In this document: in pieces, positions 48,701 through 53,235 of the stretch
Numbering within the stretch: the stretch's first letter is position 1
Layout: every line of letters starts with the position of its first letter
NCBI GenBank assembly: GCA_024291935.2
Contig: CM044309.1
Coordinates: 95,939,628-96,003,627, forward strand
Origin: Okapia johnstoni
Lineage: Eukaryota; Chordata; Mammalia; Artiodactyla; Giraffidae
Length of the DNA stretch: 64,000 nucleotides
Direction: 5' to 3'
Made by a program: the position numbers and the translations under genes
The notes under the pieces: model-generated
What the model was told of the DNA's origin: nothing
Seen by the model: the letters and a program-made list of their open reading frames with translations, nothing else
Databases searched by the model: none

Positions 48701-49239
48701 CTGCGCTCCGCCGAGCCCCCGCCTCGGGCCCCAGCGCGTGCCGCGCCTCCAGCCCTGCGCACCTTCCTCAGCTCGCCAGCTCTGGATCCGCATCCCGGGG
48801 GCTCCGCACCTGGGCTGCGGGAGGAGGCGGCTCTCGCGGGCGCTGCAGGGCCCGCAGGTTGGTGTTTCTCCCCTCCTGAAATCCTGTGTCACTTTCCGAC
48901 TGGGCACTTTCCCAGTGGTTCGCCCTCGACGGGTCCAGGTCTCTCCCCGCATCAGTCTCCTCCAAGCGCTGTCTTCTCAATCCCCCATCCCCACGGCTCC
49001 CCAAGCATCACCACCACCGCCACCCCCCGACCCAGGGCGGGGTGGGCTCACAAACCCGGCTCCCCTGGCACTTACACGTGGCCACAGCGGGTCCGAACGG
49101 GGTGGTGCAACACCTCCAGGCACACGGAACAGTCGAAGGACGTGACGGGCAGCTCGGGGTCCCCCCGGCGCTCCAGGGCCCGCGGGGTGGCCGAGGCGGG
49201 CGCGGATTTCCCGCTATCGCTGCTCAGCACGGAGCCCAT
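15630..49239 (-). CDS. RNF125: RNF125, RING-type E3 ubiquitin ligase (complete six-exon coding span)
   Basis: Six minus-strand segments join into a 232-residue protein, the same length I recall for human RNF125 (TRAC-1). Coding exons: 49239-49076, 32118-31965, 28606-28512, 25389-25299, 18838-18731, 15716-15630 (164+154+95+91+108+87 = 699 nt). Every intron starts GT and ends AG. Order: N-myristoylation start MGSVLS; C3HC4 RING with C37, C40, C52, H54, C57, C60, C72, C75; C2HC linker finger C100, C103, H115, C119; C2H2-type fingers C141/C144/H156/H160 and C170/C173/H191/H196; acidic/amphipathic C-terminal ubiquitin-interacting motif around 208-225. From family knowledge, it is a membrane-anchored ligase that polyubiquitinates RIG-I, MDA5 and MAVS for degradation and limits type I interferon. 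Introns are 16957, 3358, 3122, 6460 and 3014 bp. No lesion is seen, so this is a functional gene and not a retrocopy. Confidence 0.97.
15942..16202 (-). mobile_element. BOV-A2 SINE (RNF125 intron 5)
   Basis: Two BovA monomers preceded by a (ctg)n start (ctgctgctgctaagtcgctt). Minus orientation, same sense as RNF125. Confidence 0.9.
16203..16666. other. Unassigned intronic sequence
   Basis: AT-rich RNF125 intron 5 sequence with no repeat recognised. Confidence 0.3.
16681..16870 (-). mobile_element. BovB 3' insertion with 14-bp target-site duplication
   Basis: A 190-bp BovB 3' end, minus, flanked by identical aatgccaggttgtt at 16667-16680 and 16871-16884. Severely 5' truncated but otherwise a textbook target-primed insertion. 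Confidence 0.88.
16895..17025 (+). mobile_element. MIR SINE
   Basis: Diverged MIR 3' half: gcatcagatacttcatagct, gaatgaaatgagacaactt, acctagcatagtactgggta. Confidence 0.6.
17425..17640 (+). mobile_element. MIR SINE
   Basis: MIR core: catcatctcatttaatcccc, aacagaggctccaaagttaa, accttgcctaaggtcacaag. Confidence 0.75.
17641..18730. other. Unassigned intron 5 sequence
   Basis: Strongly AT-rich, including a TA-rich run at about 18536-18575 (ataaaatatatatatttata). Contains the last part of intron 5 adjoining exon 5. No further feature recognised. Confidence 0.4.
18731..18838 (-). CDS. RNF125: RNF125 coding exon 5 (zinc finger C170/C173/H191/H196)
   Basis: After acceptor tcttatttccag the exon reads [12 protein letters not shown] and continues to FYDDFL, 36 full codons in phase 0. 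It contains the last C2H2-type finger (CPLC with H191 and H196, RHLQVSH). The donor is a perfect GTAAGT. The leucine at 204 is an isoleucine in the human protein as I recall it. Confidence 0.96.
18839..19474. other. Unassigned intron 4 sequence
   Basis: AT-rich with short near-repeats of attacaaattacattatcta-type sequence at 19180-19250. No element recognised. Confidence 0.35.
19475..19800 (-). mobile_element. Ancient L1 fragment
   Basis: Resembles antisense old L1 3' region (atcaaaaccaggaaattggc, ttttaccagtttgtgcatga, ctctcctgaaccctggcaac). Boundaries approximate. Confidence 0.5.
19830..19942 (-). mobile_element. CHR-type tRNA SINE
   Basis: gcatgcaggatcttagctct, then accactggactcctagggaa. 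Minus orientation. Confidence 0.7.
19943..20742. other. Unassigned, possible old L2 fragment
   Basis: The 20040-20290 part (gtgagtcttgaagaacgagt, aagcaaagtggaaaaaggca) has the look of an antisense L2 3' end. The rest is unrecognised. Confidence 0.35.
20743..23455 (-). pseudogene. BovB (RTE) LINE, 2.7 kb, decayed ORF (intron 4)
   Basis: Longest BovB here, sense to RNF125. Minus-strand reading frames are broken. An endonuclease C-terminal fragment ([18 protein letters not shown], 22963-22724) is followed by a linker frame (22709-22287), then the reverse-transcriptase fingers/palm (22259-21567, with [15 protein letters not shown] and [16 protein letters not shown]), then the C-terminal domain (21697-20759, with [20 protein letters not shown]). 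The catalytic YADD is lost in a 20-nt deletion at about 21497. The element lacks roughly the first 0.5 kb of a full-length 3.2-kb copy. It cannot encode active enzyme. Confidence 0.9.
23466..23605 (+). mobile_element. CHR-type tRNA SINE
   Basis: Plus copy: gaattcccgtgcagtccagt, box B ggggtttgttccctggttgg. It directly abuts the 5' end of the BovB. Confidence 0.78.
23640..23800 (-). mobile_element. CHR-2-type tRNA SINE
   Basis: atttacttatttatttggct, then accaccagggaagtcccc. Minus, forming an inverted pair with the plus copy 35 bp to its left. Confidence 0.82.
24065..24215 (+). mobile_element. MIR SINE
   Basis: MIR core: cttactta ccagc, ttaacctctctgagtctgag, aaaatggaaataataatcat. Confidence 0.75.
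24216..25298. other. AT-rich intron 4 sequence, possible old L1
   Basis: Phrases such as ggcagcaatccaaatgttca and aaatggccaaataaatgatg near 24650-24700 recall ancient plus-strand L1 ORF2 3' sequence. Too diverged for boundaries. It ends at RNF125 exon 4. Confidence 0.35.
25299..25389 (-). CDS. RNF125: RNF125 coding exon 4 (zinc finger C141/C144/H156/H160)
   Basis: The acceptor gcaatttccag precedes G, which completes R138. The exon then reads [10 protein letters not shown] and ends RRPV. It holds one C2H2-type zinc finger (CPFC then HCITH). The donor is GTGAGA after CCTGTG. An alternative GT three bases earlier would delete one valine. The chosen junction keeps phase 0 and joins directly to FCPLC in exon 5. 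Confidence 0.95.
25390..25904. other. Unassigned intron 3 sequence
   Basis: No repeat or gene recognised. A 60-codon minus frame has no family resemblance. Confidence 0.3.
25905..26235 (+). mobile_element. Ancient non-autonomous DNA transposon fossil
   Basis: Resembles a widespread mammalian hAT-type element: ccaatggagtagctattagg, gggcacttgaaatatggtca, ending ttccattgaatagcgctgcc. Family name uncertain. Confidence 0.5.
26652..26931 (-). mobile_element. BOV-A2 SINE with 9-bp target-site duplication
   Basis: Complete two-monomer BOV-A2 with a (gct)n start, flanked by atttatagc at 26643-26651 and 26932-26940. In RNF125 intron 3, sense to the gene. Confidence 0.9.
26968..27188 (+). mobile_element. 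Bov-tA SINE
   Basis: Well-conserved tRNA head (ggtaaagcgtctgcctgcaa, gagacccgggttcaatccct) and BovA body, plus orientation, antisense to RNF125. It lies 36 bp from the oppositely oriented BOV-A2. Confidence 0.92.
27255..27386 (-). mobile_element. CHR-type tRNA SINE
   Basis: ttttggctgcattgcacagc, then agccagggatcaaacctggg. Minus. Confidence 0.78.
27387..27545 (-). mobile_element. L1 3' end
   Basis: Poly(T) then ttattgaagtagagttgatt and acagtaattcagttatatat, the antisense L1 3' terminus. Severely truncated. Confidence 0.78.
27771..27862 (-). mobile_element. BovB 3'-terminal fragment
   Basis: gttgttgttcagctgctaag to cactatctcctggag, minus. Confidence 0.78.
27863..28511. other. Unassigned intron 3 sequence
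   Basis: No repeat or gene recognised. It adjoins the exon 3 donor. Confidence 0.3.
28512..28606 (-). CDS. RNF125: RNF125 coding exon 3 (C2HC finger, linker helix)
   Basis: Too short to show as a long ORF. Found by translating the minus strand after the acceptor ctttcatgtag. It begins GTT TGC CTC (V-C-L) and carries H115 and C119, which complete the C2HC zinc finger needed for RING activity in this family. It then encodes a charged helix ([12 protein letters not shown]). It ends with AG of an arginine codon before donor GTTTGT. Residues near 133-137 (GETTT) differ from the human sequence as I recall it (EETAA), a conservative surface change. Confidence 0.95.
28936..29040 (+). repeat. Purine (GA)-rich low-complexity tract
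   Basis: About 100 bp of almost pure A/G on plus. This explains the lysine/glutamate-rich plus ORF and serine/phenylalanine-rich minus ORFs overlapping it, which I do not regard as genes. Confidence 0.85.
29041..30308. other. Unassigned intron 2 sequence
   Basis: No element recognised with confidence. The 29370-29720 part has an LTR-like feel (gtggccgacccaccctgctt, cttggtcaacattcctcata), but I can place neither ends nor a duplication. Confidence 0.35.
30309..30515 (+). mobile_element. Bov-tA SINE
   Basis: Diverged tRNA head (gctagtggtaaagaatctgc) and BovA body, plus. Confidence 0.82.
30520..30715 (+). mobile_element. MIR SINE
   Basis: ttacaaccaccctgtgacac, tcaatttacaaagactcaaa, ccaaatcataaacagtaagt: MIR core and 3' half. 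Confidence 0.65.
30735..31020 (-). mobile_element. L2 fragment
   Basis: Antisense L2: gagcatttactatgttccag, caatccttaccctcatgaaa, aatggtgataagtgctataa, aagaaaggttctctaagaaa. Confidence 0.65.
31155..31545 (+). mobile_element. L2 fragment
   Basis: Plus-strand L2 ORF2 3' region: gaggcatctttgacacctca, catgcctgagtgagagctta, cttctaagacctcacatgat. It lies opposite to the adjacent antisense L2. Confidence 0.65.
31546..31964. other. Unassigned intron 2 sequence
   Basis: Nothing recognised up to the exon 2 donor. Confidence 0.3.
31965..32118 (-). CDS. RNF125: RNF125 coding exon 2 (second half of RING, start of C2HC finger)
   Basis: The acceptor reads tgtgtcctgtag and the exon then begins A-TTC-TGC, completing valine 55. 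It encodes residues 55-106, including RING ligands C57, C60, C72 and C75 (CPYC) and the first linker-finger pair C100/C103 (NCTEC). It ends in CTG followed by donor GTATGT, phase 0. Without splicing the frame runs on about 29 codons to a stop at 31878, so intron-2 retention would truncate the protein after the RING. Confidence 0.97.
32240..33300 (+). mobile_element. L1 3' region interrupted by a Bov-tA SINE
   Basis: Plus-strand L1 3' sequence (gcaacatggatagatctaga, gtatagcacagggaattata) resumes as tgaaactaacacaacattat at 33250-33300. A minus Bov-tA occupies about 33056-33248. An earlier L1 3' terminus at 32380-32460 (ctgtcaactatacgctaata) suggests two L1 pieces. Confidence 0.78.
33301..33852. 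other. Unassigned intron 1 sequence
   Basis: AT-rich. Nothing recognised. Confidence 0.3.
33853..34065 (-). mobile_element. Bov-tA SINE with (GT)n tail
   Basis: (gt)6 then BovA and reversed tRNA head, minus. Imperfect duplication ttagccattgtg / ttagtcattgtg on the two sides supports insertion. Confidence 0.85.
34066..34542. other. Unassigned intron 1 sequence
   Basis: A 102-codon cysteine-rich minus frame (34391-34083) resembles no family I know and I treat it as chance. Confidence 0.3.
34543..34662 (-). mobile_element. CHR-type tRNA SINE
   Basis: gctgtgctgtgaggcataca, then accaccagggaagtcct. Minus. Confidence 0.8.
34680..34845 (+). mobile_element. MIR SINE
   Basis: taactcatttagccttaaca, cgtttacagatgagcaaact, gccaagtcacagctacagaa. 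Confidence 0.65.
34846..35149. other. Unassigned intron 1 sequence
   Basis: AT-rich. Nothing recognised. Confidence 0.3.
35150..35300 (-). mobile_element. Internal L1 fragment with ORF2 start region
   Basis: Minus translation at 35248-35172 gives [17 protein letters not shown], the conserved N-terminus of the L1 ORF2 endonuclease. Upstream L1 sequence follows to 35300. No 3' end is present. Confidence 0.82.
35301..35729. other. Unassigned intron 1 sequence
   Basis: Nothing recognised. Confidence 0.3.
35730..35855 (+). mobile_element. MIR SINE
   Basis: actaaggttcagagaggtgt, ttgctgaggtcacacagccg: MIR 3' half. Confidence 0.7.
35868..35990 (-). mobile_element. CHR-type tRNA SINE
   Basis: cttgtgggatcttagttccc, then accaccagggaattcct. 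Minus. Confidence 0.8.
36066..36275 (+). mobile_element. Bov-tA SINE
   Basis: gggcttcccaggtggcgctg head with BovA body to acaactgaagcgacttagca, plus. Confidence 0.88.
36276..36927. other. Unassigned intron 1 sequence
   Basis: Holds a 97-codon plus frame (36509-36802) with an ordinary amino-acid mix (for example [20 protein letters not shown]). I do not recognise it. A decayed processed pseudogene or chance are both possible. Confidence 0.3.
36928..37170 (+). mobile_element. CHR-2-type tRNA SINE
   Basis: gggacttccctgctggtcca, ggttcaacccctgcttgggg, tail cccaaagcagccaaatac. Confidence 0.82.
37270..37465 (-). mobile_element. Bov-tA SINE
   Basis: gttagtcgctcagtcatgtc to ccatctgagccaccaaggaa, minus. 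Confidence 0.88.
37597..37614 (-). other. Candidate 18-nt microexon in RNF125 intron 1
   Basis: Minus strand: pyrimidine tract plus CAG (ccttccttttcag), 18 nt, then perfect donor GTAAGT at 37596-37591. The length is a multiple of three, and it reads C-H-L-C-S-G when spliced between exons 1 and 2. No evidence of use. It would sit inside the RING. Confidence 0.15.
37790..38580 (+). mobile_element. Ancient L1 3' region
   Basis: gccccaaactggaaataacc, gaaatactacatagcaatac, then a 3' terminus-like stretch (tttcaacttagctgtatgct, gataataaaacgttagggga). Diverged, non-coding. Confidence 0.7.
38581..38999. other. Unassigned intron 1 sequence
   Basis: AT-rich with a poly(A) run at 38892-38906. Nothing recognised. 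Confidence 0.3.
39000..39530 (-). mobile_element. L2 fragment
   Basis: Antisense L2: gaggtccctgctctcagagt, agccagtgtggctgaaacgc, gcattggaggggtttaagtg, gtgatatgacctgatttaca. Confidence 0.65.
39588..39905 (+). mobile_element. CHR-2 SINE, near full length
   Basis: Complete from tRNA head (gcttccctggtggctcagtg) to tail (gagccaaaaataaataaaca). Imperfect ~14-bp duplication aagagagagtggtgg / aagagagagggtgg flanks it. Confidence 0.9.
40020..40560 (+). mobile_element. Old L1 split by a younger antisense L1
   Basis: Plus-strand old L1 3' sequence at 40020-40188 resumes at 40442-40560 (tcttgttggaggtggtggtt, attacctcaataaagctgaa). A minus L1 3' end with a poly(T) run and a (TA)n tract at 40300-40325 sits between. 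Confidence 0.65.
40561..40999. other. Unassigned intron 1 sequence
   Basis: Nothing firmly recognised. Confidence 0.3.
41000..41125 (-). mobile_element. CHR-type tRNA SINE
   Basis: ccccttgcggcacatgtgaa, then accgccagggaagtccc. Minus. Confidence 0.8.
41126..41822. other. Repeat-free intron 1 segment
   Basis: About 700 bp without a recognised repeat. 41330-41460 contains clustered TAATTA-like and ATTAAG motifs (acttaattatccc, ctctaattaagtgattag), a composition often seen in conserved non-coding elements. Confidence 0.3.
41823..42038 (+). mobile_element. Bov-tA SINE
   Basis: ggcttccctggtggctcagt to gtcggacatgacttagcaac with an (aac)n tail. Plus. Confidence 0.9.
42039..42409. other. Unassigned intron 1 sequence
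   Basis: Contains a short imperfect repeat (aaaaattgactctgccttcg / aaaattgactctacactgcc). Nothing else recognised. Confidence 0.3.
42410..42540 (+). mobile_element. hAT-like DNA transposon fossil
   Basis: Resembles the family at 8150-8310 and 57870-57990: tacttctcaaactcgaaaat, aaatgcagattgagattcag, gctgagattctgtagtgctg. Confidence 0.4.
42541..42679 (-). mobile_element. Truncated Bov-tA SINE with 12-bp target-site duplication
   Basis: BovA body with part of the tRNA half, minus, flanked by identical cctaggaccagt at 42529-42540 and 42680-42691. It inserted into the hAT fossil. Confidence 0.87.
42692..43221. other. Unassigned intron 1 sequence
   Basis: Nothing recognised. Confidence 0.3.
43222..43345 (-). 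mobile_element. CHR-type tRNA SINE
   Basis: tttttttggtcacgctgctc, then actgggttgccagagcattc. Minus. Confidence 0.78.
43478..44305 (+). mobile_element. L1, 828 bp, 5' truncated, 15-bp target-site duplication
   Basis: 3' end of ORF2 and 3' UTR (cctcacacctatcagaatgg, gcaacatgggtggacttaga, caactacactccaataaaaa). Flanked by aaaatcaaatcacag at 43463-43477 and 44306-44320. The target reads ttaaaa, the L1 endonuclease preference. Non-coding. Confidence 0.9.
44380..44890 (+). mobile_element. L2 fragment
   Basis: Plus-strand L2: cacttaaactactcttcaca, ccacccatagcctccacata, acccagtggtcaattcccag. Decayed reverse-transcriptase region. Confidence 0.6.
44895..45138 (-). mobile_element. CHR-2 SINE
   Basis: aaatatttatttggctgcat to ctggatgatcaaggaagtcc, long form, minus. 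Confidence 0.82.
45140..45399 (+). mobile_element. Older L1 3' end
   Basis: ggtacaaactttgagctata, atggtgactatagttaatga, acacttgaaactaatgttat. Plus. Confidence 0.72.
45400..45772 (-). mobile_element. BovB 3' fragment
   Basis: gcttagtcactcagtcatgt to cacagttcaaaagcatc, 370 bp of BovB C-terminal coding and 3' end, minus. Confidence 0.88.
45773..45950 (-). mobile_element. CHR-2-type tRNA SINE
   Basis: tatttatttacttatttgcc, then accaccagggaagtccc. Minus, abutting the BovB. Confidence 0.82.
45951..46490. other. Unassigned intron 1 sequence
   Basis: Nothing recognised. Confidence 0.3.
46504..46552 (+). mobile_element. 49-bp L1 3'-end insertion with 13-bp target-site duplication
   Basis: Matches the last bases of ruminant L1 (aaaactaacacaactaaatc, ctacactccaattaaaataa), flanked by aactatgttttga at 46491-46503 and 46553-46565. 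An extreme 5' truncation. Confidence 0.85.
46600..46745 (+). mobile_element. MIR SINE
   Basis: cattttacaaacgaagaaac, aagattaagcagagtgctga. MIR 3' half. Confidence 0.6.
46746..47435. other. Unassigned intron 1 sequence
   Basis: Nothing recognised except a poly(T) run at 47160-47171. Confidence 0.3.
47438..47511 (-). mobile_element. tRNA-head-only SINE fragment
   Basis: Only the tRNA-derived head (cattggcaggcaggttctttac-type sequence reading tgagccatcagggaagccc), without BovA. Flanking atacagac on both sides suggests an independent short insertion. Confidence 0.75.
47512..48007. other. Unassigned intron 1 sequence
   Basis: Low-repeat sequence. Nothing recognised. Confidence 0.3.
48008..48068. 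repeat. C-rich low-complexity tract (G-quadruplex potential on minus)
   Basis: (ctcccctc)n-like repeats run into a 14-C homopolymer at 48048-48061. The RNF125 sense strand here is G-rich, about 1 kb into intron 1. Confidence 0.85.
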
Positions 49240-49560
49240 CCCTGCGCCTCCGGCCCCAGACGGTAGCCAAGAGCTCGGTGCCTGCCGCCGGTTTGTTTTG
49301 TTGTTCTGCGGTGGAGGAAGGAAGTCCCGGCCCAGCTGCGATCGCCGCCTCCCCGCGCGCCCAGCCCGCGCAGCCAGGGAGCAGCCTCGGTCGCGGCGCC
49401 CAGCCTGGGTGTAAGGCAGGCCGAGTGCGCGGCCGCGTCCTGAGTGAACCTCCCTCCGCTCGCTGCCCGAGTCTAGGCTGGGAGGCGGCGGCGGCGGGGC
49501 GCACGGTGCACGCCAGACGTCCCTGGGCCCTGGAGGATTGAAACCTGACACCTCAACTGC
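48640..49560 (-). promoter_or_regulatory. RNF125: CpG island / RNF125 promoter and 5' UTR
   Basis: A sharp rise in G+C and CpG density centred on exon 1, unlike the AT-rich flanks. It contains GGGCGG-like boxes and long GC runs, and no TATA box is obvious on minus above the start codon. This is typical of a broadly expressed gene. The transcription start cannot be fixed from sequence. The 5' UTR lies at coordinates above 49239. The plus strand here shows long open frames, expected by chance in CpG-rich DNA. Confidence 0.85.
49076..49239 (-). CDS. RNF125: RNF125 coding exon 1 (start codon, first half of RING)
   Basis: Encodes residues 1-54 and two bases of codon 55. The chosen ATG is at 49239-49237 (read on minus) with G at -3 and G at +4, a strong context. 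It yields MGSVLS, the glycine-2 N-myristoylation signal known for this protein. The first RING ligands C37, C40, C52 and H54 fall here. The donor after 49076 is GTAAGT, a perfect consensus. The reading frame is also open upstream to a further ATG at 49551, but that start would bury the myristoylation glycine, so I reject it as the main start. The exon is GC-rich and lies inside the CpG island. Confidence 0.95.
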
Positions 49561-50054
49561 AGAGTTGAGGACCTGGGCTGGCTGTGAACCTCACCAGCAA
49601 TCGCACTCCTCCTCCTTCCGAACCACTAGAGCGAGTGAATGAAAGTGCGGGCGTGGTCTTGCCTGAACGCAATCGGAGAACACCCACTTGTAAGGTGATG
49701 GTCCTCTCGGTCTTGCAATGTGATGATTACTGCTGTAGCCACAGAGAGGATCTACGAGCGTCTCCTAAGAAAGTGCTAATCACTACTTCCGTCATCTAAT
49801 CAACACTCCATAAATGGAGAGGTAGCAAGCAGTCGTGGGAAGAGTTCTTGGAGCTGAATTGGGTCCCAACTCTAGGACAGGGATTCCAGTGCTAAGTTCT
49901 AGAAGCGTCCCCCTCCCCCTCCAACCGTCCCTCCCCCCAACCTCCGCTGCTCGCTCCCCGCCCAATTTCCTCACCGCAGGATCTCCTGCTGTTGTTTGTA
50001 CGCCCCTCTCCATCCTCTTTTGAATATTTGTGACCAAATACATCAGTTACTAAT
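49561..50054. other. RNF125 upstream flank
   Basis: GC falls off gradually. No repeat recognised and no second gene start seen. Could hold distal promoter elements. Confidence 0.35.
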
Positions 50055-51130
50055 TCACGCATTTAATAAAACTTATTTAGTGCCCACTGCGTGACAGACT
50101 CCGTCCTGGTAATGGGGACACAGTTTCCAACAAGCAAACAAAAATCCCAGTTCTCACAGAACTTACTTAAAAAACATTTTGGGGGAAGATAATCATAGAT
50201 TCGGGGATTCCTAGGTGGCGCAGTTGGTAAAGAATTCTCCTGCCAATGTAGGAGAGGCAAGAGATGGCCGGTTCCATCCCTGGGTCGGGAAGATCCCCTG
50301 GAATAGGAAATAGCAACCCACTCCAGTATTCTTGCCAGGAAAAATCCCATGGACAGAGAAGCCAGGTGAGCTACAGTGTATAGGGTTGCAAGAGTCGGAC
50401 ACAACTGAGCAGGCACGCAACTGCAACAATTATAGATTCATGTTCTTATTAAAAGAGAATACATAGTAATACATAGTATGCATATGCAAATACACACATA
50501 CAATAATAAACAATAATCCTATACACTTCACCCAGTTTTGCCCATATTTTACTTTTAATGAGACGATATAAGGAATCAACAAGTAAATAAATAATGAACT
50601 TGTTCATTTCAGATAATAAGAGCCAAGAGGAAGATAGAATTGGGAGTGAAGATTGGGCCAGTGAGCATAAGGTGGTCAGGGAAGACACTTTTTGGTTTCA
50701 GTGATATTTGAGTAGAGTCATGAATAATGAAAAGTAGTCAAACACTCCAAGATTTAGGGAGAAACTTGCTAAGCTCTGGGAATGGTGAACCAGGCAAGAA
50801 CAACAACAACCAGCCCAGAAAGAAGGGTGTAGAGCTGGAGCATGGGGGCTACAAGTGTAAATGGGATGAGATGAGATGGGAGACAGGCCTGATCATACTC
50901 AGTCTTTCAGGCCAAGACCGAGAATCTGGGTTTTATTCCAGGTGCCATGTTTGATGTACTCTGACTGCTGTGTGGTTTGGAAAAGACAAAAGCAAAGTAA
51001 GAATGGAAGCAGAGAAACCAATTAGGAGGCTACTGAATGAGTCCAAGTGAGGATAATAATGGCAGAACCAGGGGCTTCTCTGGGTAGTGGTGAGAGATGG
51101 ACACGTTTGGAATATATTTTGACAGAAACC
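50055..51130 (-). mobile_element. L2, about 1 kb, interrupted by a Bov-tA
   Basis: Antisense L2: actgcgtgacagactccgtc, ggtggtcagggaagacactt, gagaatctgggttttattcc, aaaccaattaggaggctact. Split by the SINE at 50203-50427. Confidence 0.7.
50203..50427 (+). mobile_element. Bov-tA SINE in L2
   Basis: gggattcctaggtggcgcag head to gagcaggcacgcaactgcaa. Duplication aatcatagattc (50191-50202) / aattatagattc (50428-50439), one mismatch. Confidence 0.88.
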
Positions 51131-51239
51131 TAAAAGTGCTTGCTGAGAAAATGGATACAGGAGTGAAGGAAAGATAACTATTGTTTTCTGTAAAAGAAAA
51201 AAACCCTCCTTTGATTCCCACATGTCCCTCAGCTCCTGT

Positions 51240-52340
51240 CCTATGTCTTGTTGACCAGATTCTCTACTTTTTATGTCTTCCTTTCTTAGTTACCTGCTAA
51301 TGCAGTCCAATCTGGGTTCTGAACTGATCGCCACTCTACCTTCATCTGTCTGAAAACTACTTCATTACTAACATCACCAGTGGGTGGCCTGTATGTGGCT
51401 CATTTTAGTCCCTTTCTTGTTTCACCTCTCACTCATATTTGTCAGTGTTGACCTCTGCCTCCTTGGAGAAACATGTTTTGGCTTTCCTTCTCTCTTTTTG
51501 GCTGTTCTCTCTCAGTCTTCTTCTCTGACCTCCCCAGCTCCATGGAAAACCTAAGTGCTAGAGATGGTAGGATTCTGTCTTGGGATCTTCCCCCTTCTGA
51601 TCATTTATTCCCTACCTAAGAATCTCAAAAATCACACCCATTCTGCTACCATCTAAGTGGCAAAGTCTTTATCTTTACTCTAGGCACTCAAATGCCCAAC
51701 TGCTTACGCGATATAATCAGCCCATTGCTTCAGACACCTTCCGCTCAACTCAGGCAGTAATGAACTCACCTCCAGCTGTTTATTTCTCTCTTAGTAAATG
51801 GCACCATAATCTACCTAGTAGCTCAGTCCAAATACCTGGGAGCCACCTTTGACTGCTTTCTCTTCTTCATTTATACTGAATCAATCCCAATCATGATTCT
51901 GCTTCCAGTAAATCTCTCAACAGTTCTTGAATTGTTTCATTTTTTTCTCTATTCCCATGGCCAGCCACCACTTACTTTAAATCACTGCATTCTCTTGTGT
52001 GACCTGATGCAGTAGTTCCTATATGCTCCGGGCTTCCCTGGTGGCTCAGATGGTAAAGAATCCGCCTGCGATGCGAGAGACCTGGGTTTGATCCCTGGGT
52101 TGGGAAGACCCCCTGGAGAAGTGGATCCACCTGCATCCTGTATTGCCACTGTCCAATCTCTTATCCATATCTCAATTTAAGTGACCTTCTGGAAAGCAAG
52201 TATCTTATGTCACTCCATGCTCAAAAGACTTAAATGGCTCTCCATAATCCTTAGGATTATATTTCAAATCCTTAGCATGATCTTCAAAGCTCTCCATGAT
52301 CTTACTCCTTCAATAACTATAATCAGTAGAATACCTCCAC
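51240..52340 (+). mobile_element. L2, about 1.1 kb, decayed reverse-transcriptase region
   Basis: Plus-strand L2 ORF2 3' part and terminus: ggtaggattctgtcttggga, aatacctgggagccaccttt, gcatgatcttcaaagctctc. No long ORF survives. A short tRNA SINE sits at 52028-52122. It meets the antisense L2 to its left roughly head to head. Confidence 0.68.
52028..52122 (+). mobile_element. tRNA-head SINE fragment
   Basis: gggcttccctggtggctcag to accccctggagaag. The BovA body is missing. Confidence 0.82.
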
Positions 52341-52379
52341 AGCAGGGGATAGAAATTCAACAGAAGGCCCCTTAATCAA

Positions 52380-53050
52380 TAAAGGTATTTATTAGCTAAT
52401 ATGTAAATTAGTCCAGAGAGAAGCAGTTCCAGAGCTGGCTCAGCAGTTGAAAGATGTCCTCAAGTTCTCGGCCCTTTGCCATCCCCAGTGTGTCAGTAGT
52501 GTCTTCCTCATGCTGCAAGATGGCAGGAAGTGCTCCAATAACCGCATCTACACACAACAATCTCTAAAAACAGAAAAGAAAAATAAGAGTTTCCTTCTTC
52601 TGGCTCCTTCTCCTTTTAAGTGGGAGGAAAACATTTCCTAGGGGCCTTCTTCTGTAGACTTCCCCTTATATTTTATTGGTCCAAACTGGGCCCCATGACC
52701 ATTCTTAAACCAGTCACTAGCAGAGGACCATGAGGGTATTCTAACTGGCTTAAACTCATAATATACTCCATAGGGCTTGGTACTTCAGTTATCTGAGCAA
52801 TACAATTAGGGGATCCTTATCAGGAAAGAAGATTAAGAAATTGGGTAGGCCCACAATAGGGCCTCCCAAAATAACCATTTTGGCTCCCATCTCCTTTCAC
52901 TCTCTCCCTTATTCTGTATGGTCCTAAATTTCTCTACTTCTTTCCGTTCCTTGACTGGGATGGTCAGAAAGCTGTTTCTGATCTCAGGGACTTTATACAT
53001 GACTTTTTGCTCTGTTTGAACACTTTCTACCAACACCCACTACTTTCAAC
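52380..53050. other. Unnamed mammalian interspersed repeat
   Basis: Phrases (gcagttccagagctggctca, gcaagatggcaggaagtgct, ctagcagaggaccatgaggg) recall a widespread old repeat with a TTATTGG-type segment, but I cannot name the family. Confidence 0.4.
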
Positions 53051-53089
53051 TCCCTCTAATTCAAACCTCACGTCTTAGTTTGGTGCCTG

Positions 53090-53235
53090 TAATTCAATAC
53101 TAACATCATAAGGTAGATATTATTTGTTCCCATTTTATAGGCTCCGAGAATTTAATTTAGCAAAGGGTACACAGCAAATATGTGGCAGATCAATATTTTA
53201 ATCCTAGATCTTTTATTTGTGCTTTTCACTAAGGC
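53090..53235 (+). mobile_element. MIR SINE
   Basis: aaggtagatattatttgttc, cccattttataggctccgag, ggtacacagcaaatatgtgg. Confidence 0.65.

Noticed and set aside
48548..49414. 288-codon and 212-codon plus-strand ORFs across the CpG island
   Set aside because: Low-complexity P/R/A/S-rich frames antisense to RNF125 exon 1; long open frames are expected by chance in GC-rich DNA and no domain is visible.
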